From the NCBI GenBank assembly GCA_033725935.1, contig MU867103.1, positions 283,147 to 347,146 on the forward strand: a stretch of DNA of 64,000 nt, given 5' to 3'. The stretch is from Cladorrhinum sp. PSN259. Its lineage: Eukaryota > Ascomycota > Sordariomycetes > Sordariales > Podosporaceae. This document shows, one piece after another, positions 34,285 to 45,414 of this stretch (position 1 is the stretch's first letter; the number at the start of each line of letters is the position of its first letter). Position numbers and translations under genes: made by a program. The notes beneath the pieces were generated by a model. That model worked only from the letters and a program-made list of their open reading frames with translations. It made no database searches and had not been told where the DNA came from.

Positions 34285-35346
34285 GGGCCGGGTACAACAA
34301 AACAGGTGTGTGGAGGGGAACGGCACACGGGAATTTTATATGGATAGTATTTTTGAGGCTGATGATTGCGGGGGTTGAGAAAAGGTCTTTTGGGATGTCG
34401 TGCTAGCTGCGGGGTAGCACTCCCGTCGGTGCTGCAAGACCGGTATTTGGATGCCTGCGGATGTAGCTACCCGGGCGGACATGTGAAATGGAGATGCGAT
34501 TTGGAGTTATCTCCTTTTTTTATGGACAGAAAGACGAGATCTATAATCTGTGGGTTTTGTTCCTTAAGCCGATTTGCGATAAAGGCCTTGACTCAAACAA
34601 AATTACCCCTGAATTGGTGTTTGGACGAAAGGGGCATCCAACCTTATATGGAAGGTTGTCGTCACTTACATTTACACATTTGGAGGTTGGGTGGTCCGTG
34701 GTGCGTCCCTCTTCAGCTGGCGGGCCGAGGCTGATGTTCTGTAAGAACTCAGTGTCGCCATTGCGTTTTAGCGCCGGAAGCTGAACAGCTCGAACGCCCT
34801 ATCGATAAGCCTCGCGGGAAGGAACCGATAAGCAATTTCCAGCCAGCCATAGCCGTTAGACTGCCTGTTTGGCGATGCTCCAAGGCAGCGAATTGATTCA
34901 AACAACCACGGTTTTTCCAACTCTCAAAGTATTTGCGTGAGTGATAGTTTCTGATCAGAATTCCTGTTGTTTTCCACTGTGTGATGATGCTGATCCTAAT
35001 AAATGATTAGGCTGATTGCTAGCATCATTTTACTGTTGCAACTTTGGTCCCGAGAACCCCCTGTGTGCCGCTGCCAGTTTTACGGGGGCATCCTCCCAGG
35101 TCCGCAATCGCATCATTAATCCTCGCCGAGACGACCCCTCGTCCACCAGTTACACTCGACGAGACCACGTTGCGCGAACAGACCCTTCCAAGATTCAAAG
35201 GGATAGCAGCATCATCAAAGAACAAGTGCAACACGGTGCGATCGTGCTGGGTCAATTGGTCGCCAAACACAGCGTGGGAGGGTGACATTGGCATTGTACG
35301 AACCGCGACAGACGAAGCAGAAATTCTCTGAGGAATCACTTTCAAC
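34285..35346. promoter_or_regulatory. Divergent promoter region, LACTB2-like gene / UBP8
   Basis: About 1.06 kb between divergent start codons. No gene is seen; frames of up to 120 codons have no motif. No specific factor site was recognised. Confidence 0.45.
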
Positions 35347-37171
35347 ATGGCTGCCAGGCCCGCTACGCCGGCGTCGCCTAAGAACCACAAGGTCAAGGCC
35401 GCTCAGCCAGGGCAGCCGATGTACGGGTGTGGTAGGTGTTGCCGATTAGTTGTGGCTGGCGTTTTCTAATAACCATCGGGCAGAACACACACAGAAGCTC
35501 TTCAACCAAGACCAAGTGACCACCAACACCTCGATCCAACATTACAAGTCGATCCTTAGGAGTATTTTCGATACTAGTCCGCTAATCTCCCAGACCACTA
35601 AGAGTGTTGATGGGCAGGTTCACACGACTCTTGCTCCAGCATGGCTCTGTTTACAGTGCCCTGGTACTCTGACCGAGGAAGACTTGACGAGGCATGGAAA
35701 TAAGAAACAACATAGATTCTGTAAGTTGGTATGCAGGAATACAGGATAACACGGCACGAGGCTGACCTTGTGTCATCTAGACGTCGACTCGAGGAACGCT
35801 GCCCTCTATTGCCAGATGTGCGACGACATCGTATGGGACCCAACGTTTGAGGAGCTCAGAATCCAGAAACAAGTAACAGGCACATTCTCAACAAGTACGA
35901 ACCTTACTTCATTCTTTTTGTTCCCAGGGTATCTCGCGTACTAACTGCCCTTCTTCTCCAGCCAGAAAGCGCAAGCACGAGGAACTCCCCGACCCCGTCA
36001 AAGATAACCCAACCTTCATCTCAACCCACACTACGGTCGCCTCATGTAAAGCCAACGGTTTGAGAGGTATCTACAACGCCGGCGCCACCTGCTACCAAAA
36101 CGTTGTCCTTCAGTCCTTCCTTCACAACCCCATCCTCCGCAACTTCTATCTCAGTGATGGCCACTCATGCGAGACGCCACACTGCTTGAGTTGTGCTATG
36201 GAAGATATCTTTCAAGAATTTTACGCCAGCGAAGTCACTAACGGTTACACGGCGGCCAACATACTCTCCGGGTTCTGGATAAGCGAGAAGAAGGCATTCG
36301 AAAACCTAGTCACAACCAAGGAGCAGGACGCGCATGAGTTCTTCCAGTTCTTGGCAGAGGAGCTGCACGAGCGGAATGGTGACGGAAAGAAGCCAGAGAT
36401 CGGAAGCGAGCATAGCTGTACCTGCATCATTCACCAGACATTCTACGGCAAGTTGCAGAGCACCACGACGTGTCAAAACTGCCAGGGAGTCACCAACCAA
36501 GTCCAGAGCTTCTTGGATCTGAGTTTGCCACTGGAGAACTTTACACCTTCAAAGAAAAAGAAGGGTGCGAAAGCGCCCGGCATGACCCTTCAGGATTGCT
36601 TGGATGAGGAGTACATTCGGAGCGACAAGTGCGAGTACCGATGCCAGAACTGCAGCTCCATGCAGCAGGCCCGCAGACAGACGTCGATTAAGAGATTGCC
36701 GAATGTCCTGGCAATCCAGTTCAAGGTATGTCTTCTCCTCTCGGTTTTTATGGATGTGACACTGATTTCCTGGGATATAGCGATTCGAGTACAAGCAAGG
36801 TCGTCACGAGCGTGCAGCCAAGATCGACACACCTGTCTCGTTCCCACTTTCACTCAACATGCTGCCATATACCAGTAGGGCTCGTACTGTGGAGAGTAAG
36901 GAGAACTATGAACTGGCCCGGTCGTGCACGTATGACCTGCTCAGTGTCATCGTTCACGTTGGCGAGATTGATACCGGGCATTACGTATCGTATTGTCGCG
37001 TTGGTGACCAGGTTAGTCTTTCCCATTCTCCCTGATTCTATCTCAAGTACATATTGACATGATGAACAGTGGTTCGCCTTCAACGACCACAAGGTCGAGG
37101 TTGCGCAACTATCCGACGTCCTGAATGCCAAGGCCTACCTATTGTTTTACATGGTTCGCAGCTTGTCGTAA
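35347..37171 (+). CDS. ubp8: SAGA-type ubiquitin hydrolase UBP8 (USP22 family)
   Basis: Six exons (35347-35431, 35484-35720, 35781-35894, 35962-36725, 36781-37011, 37070-37171) join to 510 aa; introns are 52-67 nt. The N-terminal ZnF-UBP carries YGCEHTQ (Cys28, His30), CLQC and YCQMCDD. The USP catalytic domain follows, with Cys189 in GIYNAGATCYQN, QDAHEFFQFLAEELHE, a CxxC zinc pair (TCQNC, RCQNC) and His467 in GEIDTGHYVSYCR. The end reads WFAFNDHKVE...AYLLFYMVR. All catalytic residues are present. In the family this enzyme deubiquitinates histone H2B as part of the SAGA DUB module, where the ZnF-UBP binds partner subunits. The zinc finger, size and family features favour UBP8 over other USPs. 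The gene converges with EFM5. Confidence 0.94.
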
Positions 37172-37767
37172 AAGAACAGCATAGTCCAGGGTTCGAGTTT
37201 GATTTGTTTGAGTATTTCCCTTTCTCATTATTGGTTGTATTTGATCACCGGCGGTAAATTTCGTCAGTGTGAGGCGTCGTAGGGAACAAGATGGAGGGAG
37301 AGTGTTTATGTTTGTGTCTATTTAAGGAGAGAGAAGCGAACAGAAAGTGTTTTTAGGTGTGACTTTTCACCATACTAAAAGACATTGTTTCTTTAGGTAG
37401 TTGACCCGTTTTCCTCTCTCTTTTTTTCTTCTTATTTTTCTTGTACTTTTGGCATTTACACAACAACGGGGTTTAGGTAGGCGTTTAGGCAAAGGAGAGT
37501 CAGCGGTTAGGTTGCTTGTGCGCATGAGTAACACAACACAACCTTTCTATATTACATATACAGACACACATGAATATAAAACTTCTTATCCAAAACAACT
37601 GATTTGACCATCATACCTCCTGATTCCATCCTGGTTTGGTCATCTGAGGTTGGTAGTGGAACAACACAACTGCCCAGCATCGTCGTCATCTTTAATTTTC
37701 CAGTCTCGATTTCAGTAGCTATACAGTCTATTGCTATTTCCTATTCATGTCTCTCTCTCTCACTCTT
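37172..37767. other. Convergent 3' intergenic region
   Basis: About 600 bp between convergent stop codons, with T-rich and CT-rich tracts. Presumably two 3' UTRs; no gene is seen. Confidence 0.55.
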
Positions 37768-39076
37768 TCACTTCCCCTCCCTAACCTTCCAACCCAAACT
37801 CCCAAAATTAGCATAGCAGTAAAACTCGTTGCTCAGACCCCTGGCATGCACGGGGTCGTAATCGGTAGTGTAGAGCCCGTAGGACTTGTAAAGCTTACTG
37901 ACGAGCGCTTCCATGCGTTCTCCCGTGCACACGATCAGTCTCGGCTTCTCATCCAGGTTTGAGAATTTCTTGAACATCCACTGGACCGTTATGGCCGCTT
38001 TGGTCTGGCAGTCCTCTGAGAGGAAAGGGGGGTCGACTATCATTCTGTCGATTGATGATTTGAGTTCGGCTAAAGAAGGAGTAATCAAATACGATTAGTG
38101 ATTTGGGTAATGAATGAGAATGAATTGACGGTTATGAGAACGGGAGGTAGGTTTGGATGCAAAGTTGTCAAGGAAAATGTGGGGATGGAAAGGATGGGAA
38201 GGATAATGATCATATATCAACTAAGGAGGGGATGAAAAGGGAATGGTAAAAGAGTAAAGAGAATACAGATAAAATAAAGCAGAAGGGGAGAGATAAAAAA
38301 TTCAGGAAAAGGGGTGAGTGAGTACTTGAAGGTATAAAAAGGGGGGCAGAAGAAGTAGATTAGGAAAAGAAAAACTTACCAGGCAACTTGGTAGGCTGAG
38401 CAAAGTCATAAAAGACAAACTCGGGGAAGACGGCGAAACGGTTATCGTGTTCGAGCAGGACGAGCTTTGGTTTAGGCTGGGCAGGGTCGGCGGCGTTCTA
38501 ATTATATATCATCACATCCATCAGCAACCCATCATAGACACACACATCTAGGTAGCATGAGATAGATACTAACGAGAATATTCTTCAACTGCACAAAAAC
38601 AGACGGAGCAGAAACAACCGCAATCGTCATATCCGGCGTGGCGTCCTTCAGGAGTTGTTTGGCTAGGAAAGAGGCGCATTCGTCTGAGTACTATTTCATA
38701 TTTTTTTCATCGTCAGTATCAATATTTTTTTCATCATCATATCCAGATGAAGCGATGGCTGAGATGTGAAGGTCAAGGGCAGGGGTAAAGGGTTGCCGAT
38801 GATGCTGGCTGAGTGAATATGCCATTGCTAGTGTAAAGACGCACCCAAAACTGGCTCTCATTCCAATCCTCGGTGAACGCCTCCATCGACAGCTTCTGCG
38901 TCTCAGCATGCTGCTCCTCGGCCTTTTGCTGCAGCTTGGCGAACTGCTCAGCGCGGGCGTCCCGCTCGGCATAAAACTCCTTTAGCGCATCGAGGGCAGA
39001 GGAGGAGAGCACCCTGTTAAATTATTAATATCATTTATTCGCTTTCAACCTAGAGTCAGAAGTACTTGCAGCTCAT
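37768..39076 (-). CDS. efm5: Protein-lysine methyltransferase EFM5 (EEF1AKMT1/N6AMT2 family)
   Basis: Proposed exons 39076-39066, 39013-38845, 38690-38574, 38497-38380 and 38069-37768 give 238 aa. Family features are LSSSALDALKEFYAERD, EDWNESQFWYSDECA at the first exon-3 junction, and the catalytic D-P-P-F at Asp151-Phe154 (IVDPPFLSEDC). The C-terminal LIVCTGERM...LSNEFYCYANF also fits. The family methylates a lysine of translation elongation factor eEF1A using AdoMet. The start is decided by splicing phase. An upstream ATG at 39098 (MANNGSDDELQ) looks like the family's acidic N-terminus but runs out of frame through the only GT-AG intron. ATG 39076 (MSCK) stays in frame. Introns of 154 and 310 nt are long for this window. 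Confidence 0.85.
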
Positions 39077-39432
39077 CGTCACTACCGTTGTTGGCCATTT
39101 TGTTTTCTGTCCGAGCGAGTGTGGTGAAGTGTAAGTGAGGTTTAAAGATGACTGATTGGTTGGGCAAAAGTTCAAAAGCTCGGCAAAAAATTTGGGTGCG
39201 TGGAAATCCCCCCCAAAAAAAGGCATTGGCATGACATATACTCTGGGTTGCAACTTCTTGTTTTAACAACCACTTATGAAATTCACCCAAACATAAACTT
39301 TTAACCATAATCTCTTTTCTGAGTTCTGTTTGGACCCCGTGACACAAGAAATTCTAGTTGCAATATGTACACTCCTTTAAGGCCGAGTATATTTCCTCAA
39401 ACCAACACGCACCACCATCAACAATCAACCCC
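39077..39432. promoter_or_regulatory. EFM5 upstream region / 3' flank of the complex I subunit gene
   Basis: About 356 bp between two same-strand genes. The first 22 bases contain the alternative in-frame-looking ATG at 39098. No other signal was recognised. Confidence 0.45.
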
Positions 39433-40800
39433 TTAGAGCTCATCCAAAACGTGGATATACTTCTTGTCTTCCGCCTTCTCCTTCTCCGTTGCAGGTGGAA
39501 GGTCGTAAAATGTCGAGGAACGGAAACCTTGCTTTTAGGGTGTTAGCTAGTCCTTTCCCGAAGACAACAAAAAATAGGAGAACATACCAAATAGTGGTAA
39601 GTCCACTTGCTAATATCGGTGGGCTCAATTCCAAGATCCTTGAAAGTCTTGGCAGTATCATCAATGACTTGGTCGTGGAATTCCCTCTCAATCTCATCAG
39701 CAGACATCATATTCCACCACAATGCCTTATTCAAGAGGCCAGCAATAGGCTTAAGGATAGCCTTGGGGATATTAATGTGTCTGCGCTTCTTGAAGATTTC
39801 TCTGTCGACCATCTCGGCGATCTCAGCAGTCGAGTAGTTCTTGGGTCCGTAAAGCTCATAAGTCTGAGCGGCAGTGCTATCATCAAAGAGCATCTTCTCC
39901 AGTGCCTCACCAACATCGATGACGTGCACTGGCCAATATCTCTCCTTCATGTTGTTAGAAGTGACAAAGTTGACAATGCTGGCGAGCTTAAGCAGGAGGT
40001 TGTCCTCGAAACCGAACATGGGCGCAGGCCTGACGATGGTGGTCTCGGGGTAGATGCTGCGAGCAACGTGCTCAGACCGGCCCTTGGTAGCAAAGAACTC
40101 GGAGGGAGAGTTAGGGTCGGCGTTGTAGGAAGAGACGTGGATGAACCTGTCGACGTCATACTTGGCGACGGCCTCGGCAATACGCTCAGTAGCCTCTACG
40201 TGCACATCCTCGAGAGTGAAGTTCTTGGTAGGGTAGTTGCGGCCAACCAAGTTGTAGACAACGTCGGAATGTCTGACGCTCTCCTCGATCGACTGGGTGT
40301 TGCGAAGGTCGTACTCCTAAATCTCCCTTTAGCATCCGATATCTCCTAGTTCCCACGGACATGGTGTTTCCTCCTCACATTCATGATGACCTTGCCCAGA
40401 TCACCGGTGGGCTTGAGATGGCGTTTGGCCATCTCCTCGCGGTAGGGAATAATAACGGTGCATCCTTGTCTCGCTGCAGTCCATCACCCGTCAGCCCCGG
40501 CTTTTCCAAATAGCTACTCATTTATGGTCGGACCTAGTCTATTGACGATATAGCGGCCCAGTTGGCCGGTAGCACCGAAGACGGTAGCGGTGTGTCCACC
40601 GAGGGAAGAACTGTTGGGACACTGTCAGAGCTCCGAGTGCTGCGAGGGAGGGGGGGGGGTTATACGGACCGGCCACCCTGAGTGCGAATGATAGGCTTGC
40701 CGGTGCGCGTGATGTGGACGTCGGAGAGGGCCCGGCGCTGGATTGCGCTCTTGACGAGCTTGGGGGTCGTCGACCGCACCGCAGTCGGCAGGGAGGCCAT
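39433..40800 (-). CDS. nuo-40: NADH:ubiquinone oxidoreductase 40 kDa subunit (NDUFA9 family), mitochondrial
   Basis: Exons 40800-40670, 40610-40534, 40473-40379, 40316-39588 and 39531-39433 give 376 aa; introns are 56-62 nt. A basic presequence (MASLPTAVRSTPKLVKSAIQ...) precedes the Rossmann motif VFGATGQLGRY (Gly56, Gly59, Gly62), which binds NADP(H) in this atypical SDR subunit of complex I. Other family blocks are YNLVGRNYPTKNFTLEDVHV, RFIHVSSYNADPNSPSEF, TIVRPAPMFGFEDNLL and the C-terminal GFRSSTFYDLPPATEKEK. The last junction uses acceptor AAAAG before CAAGG, which restores that block. Matrix side of the inner membrane, at the junction of the peripheral and membrane arms. The gene is divergent from RPN9, with 499 bp between starts. 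Confidence 0.95.
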
Positions 40801-41299
40801 CGTGGCTGGTTATGGGCGTCGGATCGCAAGAAGCGCTTCGTCGCCCTCAATTGACGTTGAGGCTTCTAACAGCTGGGGTGGGGGGAGCTTCGTTTCGTCA
40901 ATTGCCAATCAACCACAAGCAATCCAGACGTCTGTCTGCCCGCCAGAGCTTCCAATGTGCCCCACTTCTGCCCGGGTTCAGCATTGACGCTAACCAATCA
41001 TGCGTGGAGAACCTCCACAAGGCAAAAGGAAGCACAGGCCATTTCAGCAGGGTACGTACCTTTCAGCAGGCTGCCCTGCCGCGTCAAGTGGGTGGGAAGC
41101 TGGGCTGGGCTTCAGGGTGGCGGGCTCTCAGCAACAGCACTAGGAAGCTTTCCCATCTTCAACATCATCCTCTTCCCAGCTCTTGATACCCCGACGAACC
41201 AACATAACCGAACGGACGAATTGCGTTGCCATTTCGAATCCTACCCAACGATTTGCCATTTTCTTACCGAATAAACCTTCCACCAAGTCGGATCCAAAG
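40801..41299. promoter_or_regulatory. Divergent promoter with three CCAAT boxes, complex I subunit / RPN9
   Basis: The 499 bp between the start codons contain CCAAT at 40905-40909, 40952-40956 and 40994-40998, all on the plus strand; the first and third read CCAATCA. Spacing between neighbours is 47 and 42 bp. CCAAT is the site of the conserved HAP/CBC complex, which activates respiratory genes in fungi. Which gene it serves cannot be told from sequence. Confidence 0.5.
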
Positions 41300-42506
41300 A
41301 TGAACGTTGACACCATCTCTGACTTCCTGGCTGACCAGCGGGATGCCGCCCCGGAGGAGTTGCAGCCTCTCGTTTTGGAATTCGAGACGCTATGGGAGCG
41401 CAAGCTGTGGCATCAGCTCACAAACCAGTTAATCGAGTTCTTCAACAACCCCGCCAGTGCCCCTCAGCGCCTCCAATTCTATAACGTCTTCGTCCTCAAG
41501 TTCGCCGACAAGATCAACCAACTCAAGCTTGTCGACCTTGCTCTCAAGGCAGCAACGCAATGTAGAAGTAGGTTTCAACAGGCGGATATCAGCTCTGTGG
41601 TAATAACAAGCTAACGCCCCAAAAGACAACCAGGAACGTCTCTCCTTCATGGAAGCAGTCGCCAAAAAGGTCGACAACGAGAACTCGCAAGATGCACTCG
41701 TATTCGCCACCATCGCCCTCGCGCGTGTCCGCCTAGATCTCGAAGACCTCGCTGGCGCACGAAAAGACCTTGACCGCGCCGAGCGAGTCCTCGAAGGCTT
41801 TGATTCAGTCGAGACGATCGTCCATGCCGCCTTCTACGGCGCCAACGCAGAGTACTACCAGGCCAAGGCGGACTTTGGCCAATACTACCGTACCGCCCTT
41901 CTCTACCTTGCCTGCATCGATGTCAAGGCCCTCTCCCCTGCCGAGCGCCGCAGCCGCGCGTACGATCTCGCCATGGCAGCTCTTGTCAGCTCCAGCATCT
42001 ACAACTTTGGCGAGCTCTTGCTTCACCCCATCCTTGACGCCCTGGCCGAGAACGAGGAGGACAAGTGGCTTAGAGAACTTTTGTTCGCTTTTAACCGTGG
42101 AGATTTGGCGGCGTACGATGTATTGGTCAACCATATCAATGCTCACCCTCTCTTGACGGCGCACTCGAGACAGCTTCGGGAGAAGATTTACCTTGCGGCC
42201 TTGACTGAGGCGGTATTCCGCCGTCCTCCCCACGACCGCGCCATGACTTTCGCAACTATAGCTGCCGAGACCAAGGTGCGCCCCGTTGAGATTGAGCATC
42301 TGATCATGAAGGCGCTCAGCTTGGGATTGTTGAGGGGAACGATTGATCAAGTGGATGAGGTGGCCAATATTACGTGGGTACAGCCCAAGGTGTTGGACAT
42401 GAAGCAGATTGAGAATATGAGGCAGAGGCTAAAGGAGTGGGATTCGAGCGTTAACCAATTGGGTAACTGGATTGAGAATGTGGGACAGGATGTTTGGGCG
42501 TCGTAA
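41300..42506 (+). CDS. rpn9: 26S proteasome lid subunit RPN9 (PSMD13 family)
   Basis: Exons 41300-41567 and 41626-42506 give 382 aa; the intron is 58 nt with a CTAAC branch motif. The protein is an all-helical TPR-like array (LQPLVLEFETLWERKLWHQL...FVLKFADKINQLKLVDLAL) followed by a PCI domain, ending in AAETKVRPVEIEHLIMKALS, LLRGTIDQVDEVANITWVQP and a C-terminal helix (QIENMRQRLKEWDSSVNQLG). The length is typical. RPN9 is a structural subunit of the regulatory-particle lid and binds RPN10 and the other lid PCI proteins. No proteasome-associated control element was seen upstream. Confidence 0.95.
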
Positions 42507-42990
42507 AGGGGGAAAAGGAAGCATAGAACTTTACTCGGCTGCTGCTTTGTACACTTTACGACAAACGATGCGTGATAGACAGCAAAGACTGTTTGTTAAT
42601 GCCAATTTGGGCTTGAAGAAAGCCTGTGATGACCAAAATGTAATTGGTGGTTTGCCTAGTTAATGCTACAAAGGGGTAAAATCTTCGCAAGCTGTACATG
42701 TTTTAAATAATTTATTGTTGATGCTAAAAACTCAGGCTTTTGTTTTATTTGCACCATGCCAGTTTCCCCTTTATGGTCTTGTTTAGTTTTGTTGCTCCGT
42801 CCCGTGCAAGTGCAATGCTCTTTGTTCAAATGCAATCCCACCCACACTCCCTTTTTTTTTTCTAGATATTTAAGTGCAAACCCCCAATATCACTTTCAAA
42901 ATTTAAAATCAAGAAAAAACCAGCCAAAAATATGTACAACACAGCAAAGCAAACCTAAAAGGCAAAAAAAAAAAAAAACCAGAATCTTTC
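42507..42990. other. Convergent 3' intergenic region
   Basis: About 480 bp between the convergent stops of RPN9 and GAA1, with T9 and A15 tracts. No gene is seen. Confidence 0.6.
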
Positions 42991-44969
42991 TCAGGCCTTC
43001 TTTACTTTTTCGTCCTTAGATTCTGGCCGTCCCAAAACAACGACGCACCCAGCCAGCCAAGCAGGCCACCAGACGCACCAGACCAGCACCGCAGAGTAGG
43101 TGCCGCACACGTGCCACGCAACGCTCGCCTCCGTCAGGATCGTGTTGATGTTTAGTCCCCAGTACGCCGCGCTCGCTAGCAGGATAGCTGCTGGACTGAT
43201 CAGGTTCAGCAGCACCAGCGTGACGGTTCGCGCGGGGAGGCTGTTGGGAAACGGTCTGACGAATGATAGAGGGCCAGCCAAGAGGCCGATGAGCATTGCG
43301 AGAGAAAAGTTTAGCGTTGCGAGGCTTGATAAAAACATGCCGAGGAGTAGGAGGGAGAAGGACTTTATGAGGTTGTATTGCTGTTGCGTGGGGGAGTAGA
43401 AGGTGGTGATGAGGTGGGAGATTGTGGGAGGGAGGAGGGTGTTTAGAGCGAGGAATACGGCGAATAGGGGTGTGAGGGTCTGGAAAGATTGTTAGTGATG
43501 GGTTAAAAGGGGGTTTTACAGGAAATAGGGGGGTTATAAAGGGGGCCTTAGGAACGGAGGGTGTAAAGGGGAATGGGGAAAGGAGACTTACGCTTTCAGG
43601 TGCGTGGTTGAATAGGTAGAGAGGTATAGCTGAGATGGTCTGGCAGAGGATTACCACACCGATTGGGAGGAAGAGCTCGCGTTCTACTGTTGGAGGTGGG
43701 GTGTTCTTGTCAGAATCAGACTTGGATTCTGGTACTGCAGTGGTTTCCGTAGGTTGGCCGCTCTTCATCCAGAGGAAGATTGCCATGATAGTAAAGTTGG
43801 CAGCGACCAACATGGCACTGGGCAAGTAAGTGCCAATGCTGACAAACCGCTCCCGCTGCATGAGGAGGTAAAAGAAGAAACTCTGATGCAAATGCTCAAG
43901 CAAGTTGTTCAAACTCCGGAACGTGCCCTCGACAACTCGACCCATGGCCATCTCGTCCTGCCAGCCTTCACCAAAGGGTTGGAGCGTAACGGCATCAACA
44001 TGGTAAGGAATAAAGCTGCTGTGAGGACCACTCGCCAGACCAAGACCCTGTTTCAACATGCCGCGCAGCATCGTCCGTAATCTATCCGGGTACTTGTCAT
44101 CGTGATGCCACATCTCCTGTAACGCAACCCCCATGCCCATCTGTCCGCCAGCGATATTGACGACAGAGTTGATCAAGTCCAAGTTTGGCAGCTGACCATT
44201 AACCCCATCATAAACAACATGAATGCTCTGGAACCTGTGCTCCTGCGCATAGTCAATCGCAATGGCACCCTGCAGAGCCCCCGACTTGATCGGAAGACTA
44301 GCAACCCTCGAAGTATCATGCGCATCATGGTACGCATCAACCCAAGCCTGCGGTCCAGCAATGCTGTCCGGACTGAAAAGAATGATGATATCCTTTGACC
44401 AAAGAGACCACCTCTTGAAGTACCTCGCCAGCGTCAGCGTCAAGGGAATCCCGTTCCGATTAATTTCGTTCTTGACATTCTCCCACGCAGCAACTAGAAC
44501 GATCGCCTCGGTTGCATCTCCCCGGGGAGCCTGCAGTATCGCATAGAGATTCTCCCCCTCGTACGTCCGTCCGGCCGCTTTGTACGTGAAGCTCTGTCGT
44601 GCGGTCTTGAGTCCCAGGCCCCGAACGATGTCCTCCAGCTTTGTGTTGATTTCCGCGTTGCTCTTGCCCACCAAGTCATTCACCTCGTGCTTGTATGCCC
44701 TAAAGACATTCTGATCGCTTCCGCCAAAATAGGTGTGCACCTGGCCGGGTAATAAGGCGTTCTCCGAAATGTACGTGCGTCGGGAGTATTCGTTGAGCGG
44801 GAGGAGGAACAGCCAGACAGCGCCAACAAGGATGCAGAGCAGTGAAATGTATGGAGGAACTTTCAGCATTCGTGGATCGCGACGGAGCGCCAATGCGCTG
44901 GCTTTTGAGAAATTAGCAAATTGATGTCGCCGGAGTGTTTGGGAATGACTTACATAGTAATTGCGGCAT
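42991..44969 (-). CDS. gaa1: GPI transamidase subunit GAA1
   Basis: Exons 44969-44954 (16 nt), 44901-43592 and 43479-42991 give 604 aa. The 16-nt first exon reads MPQLL and joins to SALALRRDPRMLK through a 52-nt intron (GTAAGT, TTGCTAAT branch, AAAG). An N-terminal helix (YISLLCILVGAVWLFLLPL) anchors a lumenal M28-peptidase-like domain (NLYAILQAPRGDATEAIVLV, KDIIILFSPDS, GALQGAIAIDYAQ). Five to six more helices follow, and the second intron (112 nt) joins HAPES to TLTPLFAVFLALN. GAA1 is part of the ER complex that attaches GPI anchors to proteins. The C-terminus (RPESKDEKVKKA) is cytosolic-like and Lys-rich. Confidence 0.93.
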
Positions 44970-45414
44970 TTTGACGGCTGTGGAAGCACTTGTCAGTGCT
45001 TAGTGCTAGAAGCTCTCGCCGCGAGCTGTGAGCTTGTCTGACAAGTGACCTTGGTGTCCTGGTCCAGTGGGTCAGGGGTCGCGTTGTAATTAACTGAACG
45101 TGGCGCGCCGTTTAATGCAGCAAACGCGGTTGCGCTAGCCTTTTTAGTCAAGATCCAAAAGTCTTAATCGAAGCTTCCATCATGGGACGAATGATGGTTG
45201 TTCAAGCCCTGATCTGGAACGGTAATATAGTTGACTTATCTTAGAAGCATTAAATCAATAAATACCTGTAGATAAATTGTTGCATCACGTGCCTTCAGTT
45301 CTATAGAGCTCCCCCAGGTCTCGCCTCATTACCGATCATGCCATAAGTCTATAATTACACCCCATACCATCATAACCCAAGAGAGACTTTTGGTACACTT
45401 GGGAGCAGACCCAT
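44970..45414. promoter_or_regulatory. GAA1 upstream region / RBD2 3' flank
   Basis: About 445 bp between two same-strand genes. No gene or specific site was recognised. Confidence 0.45.
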
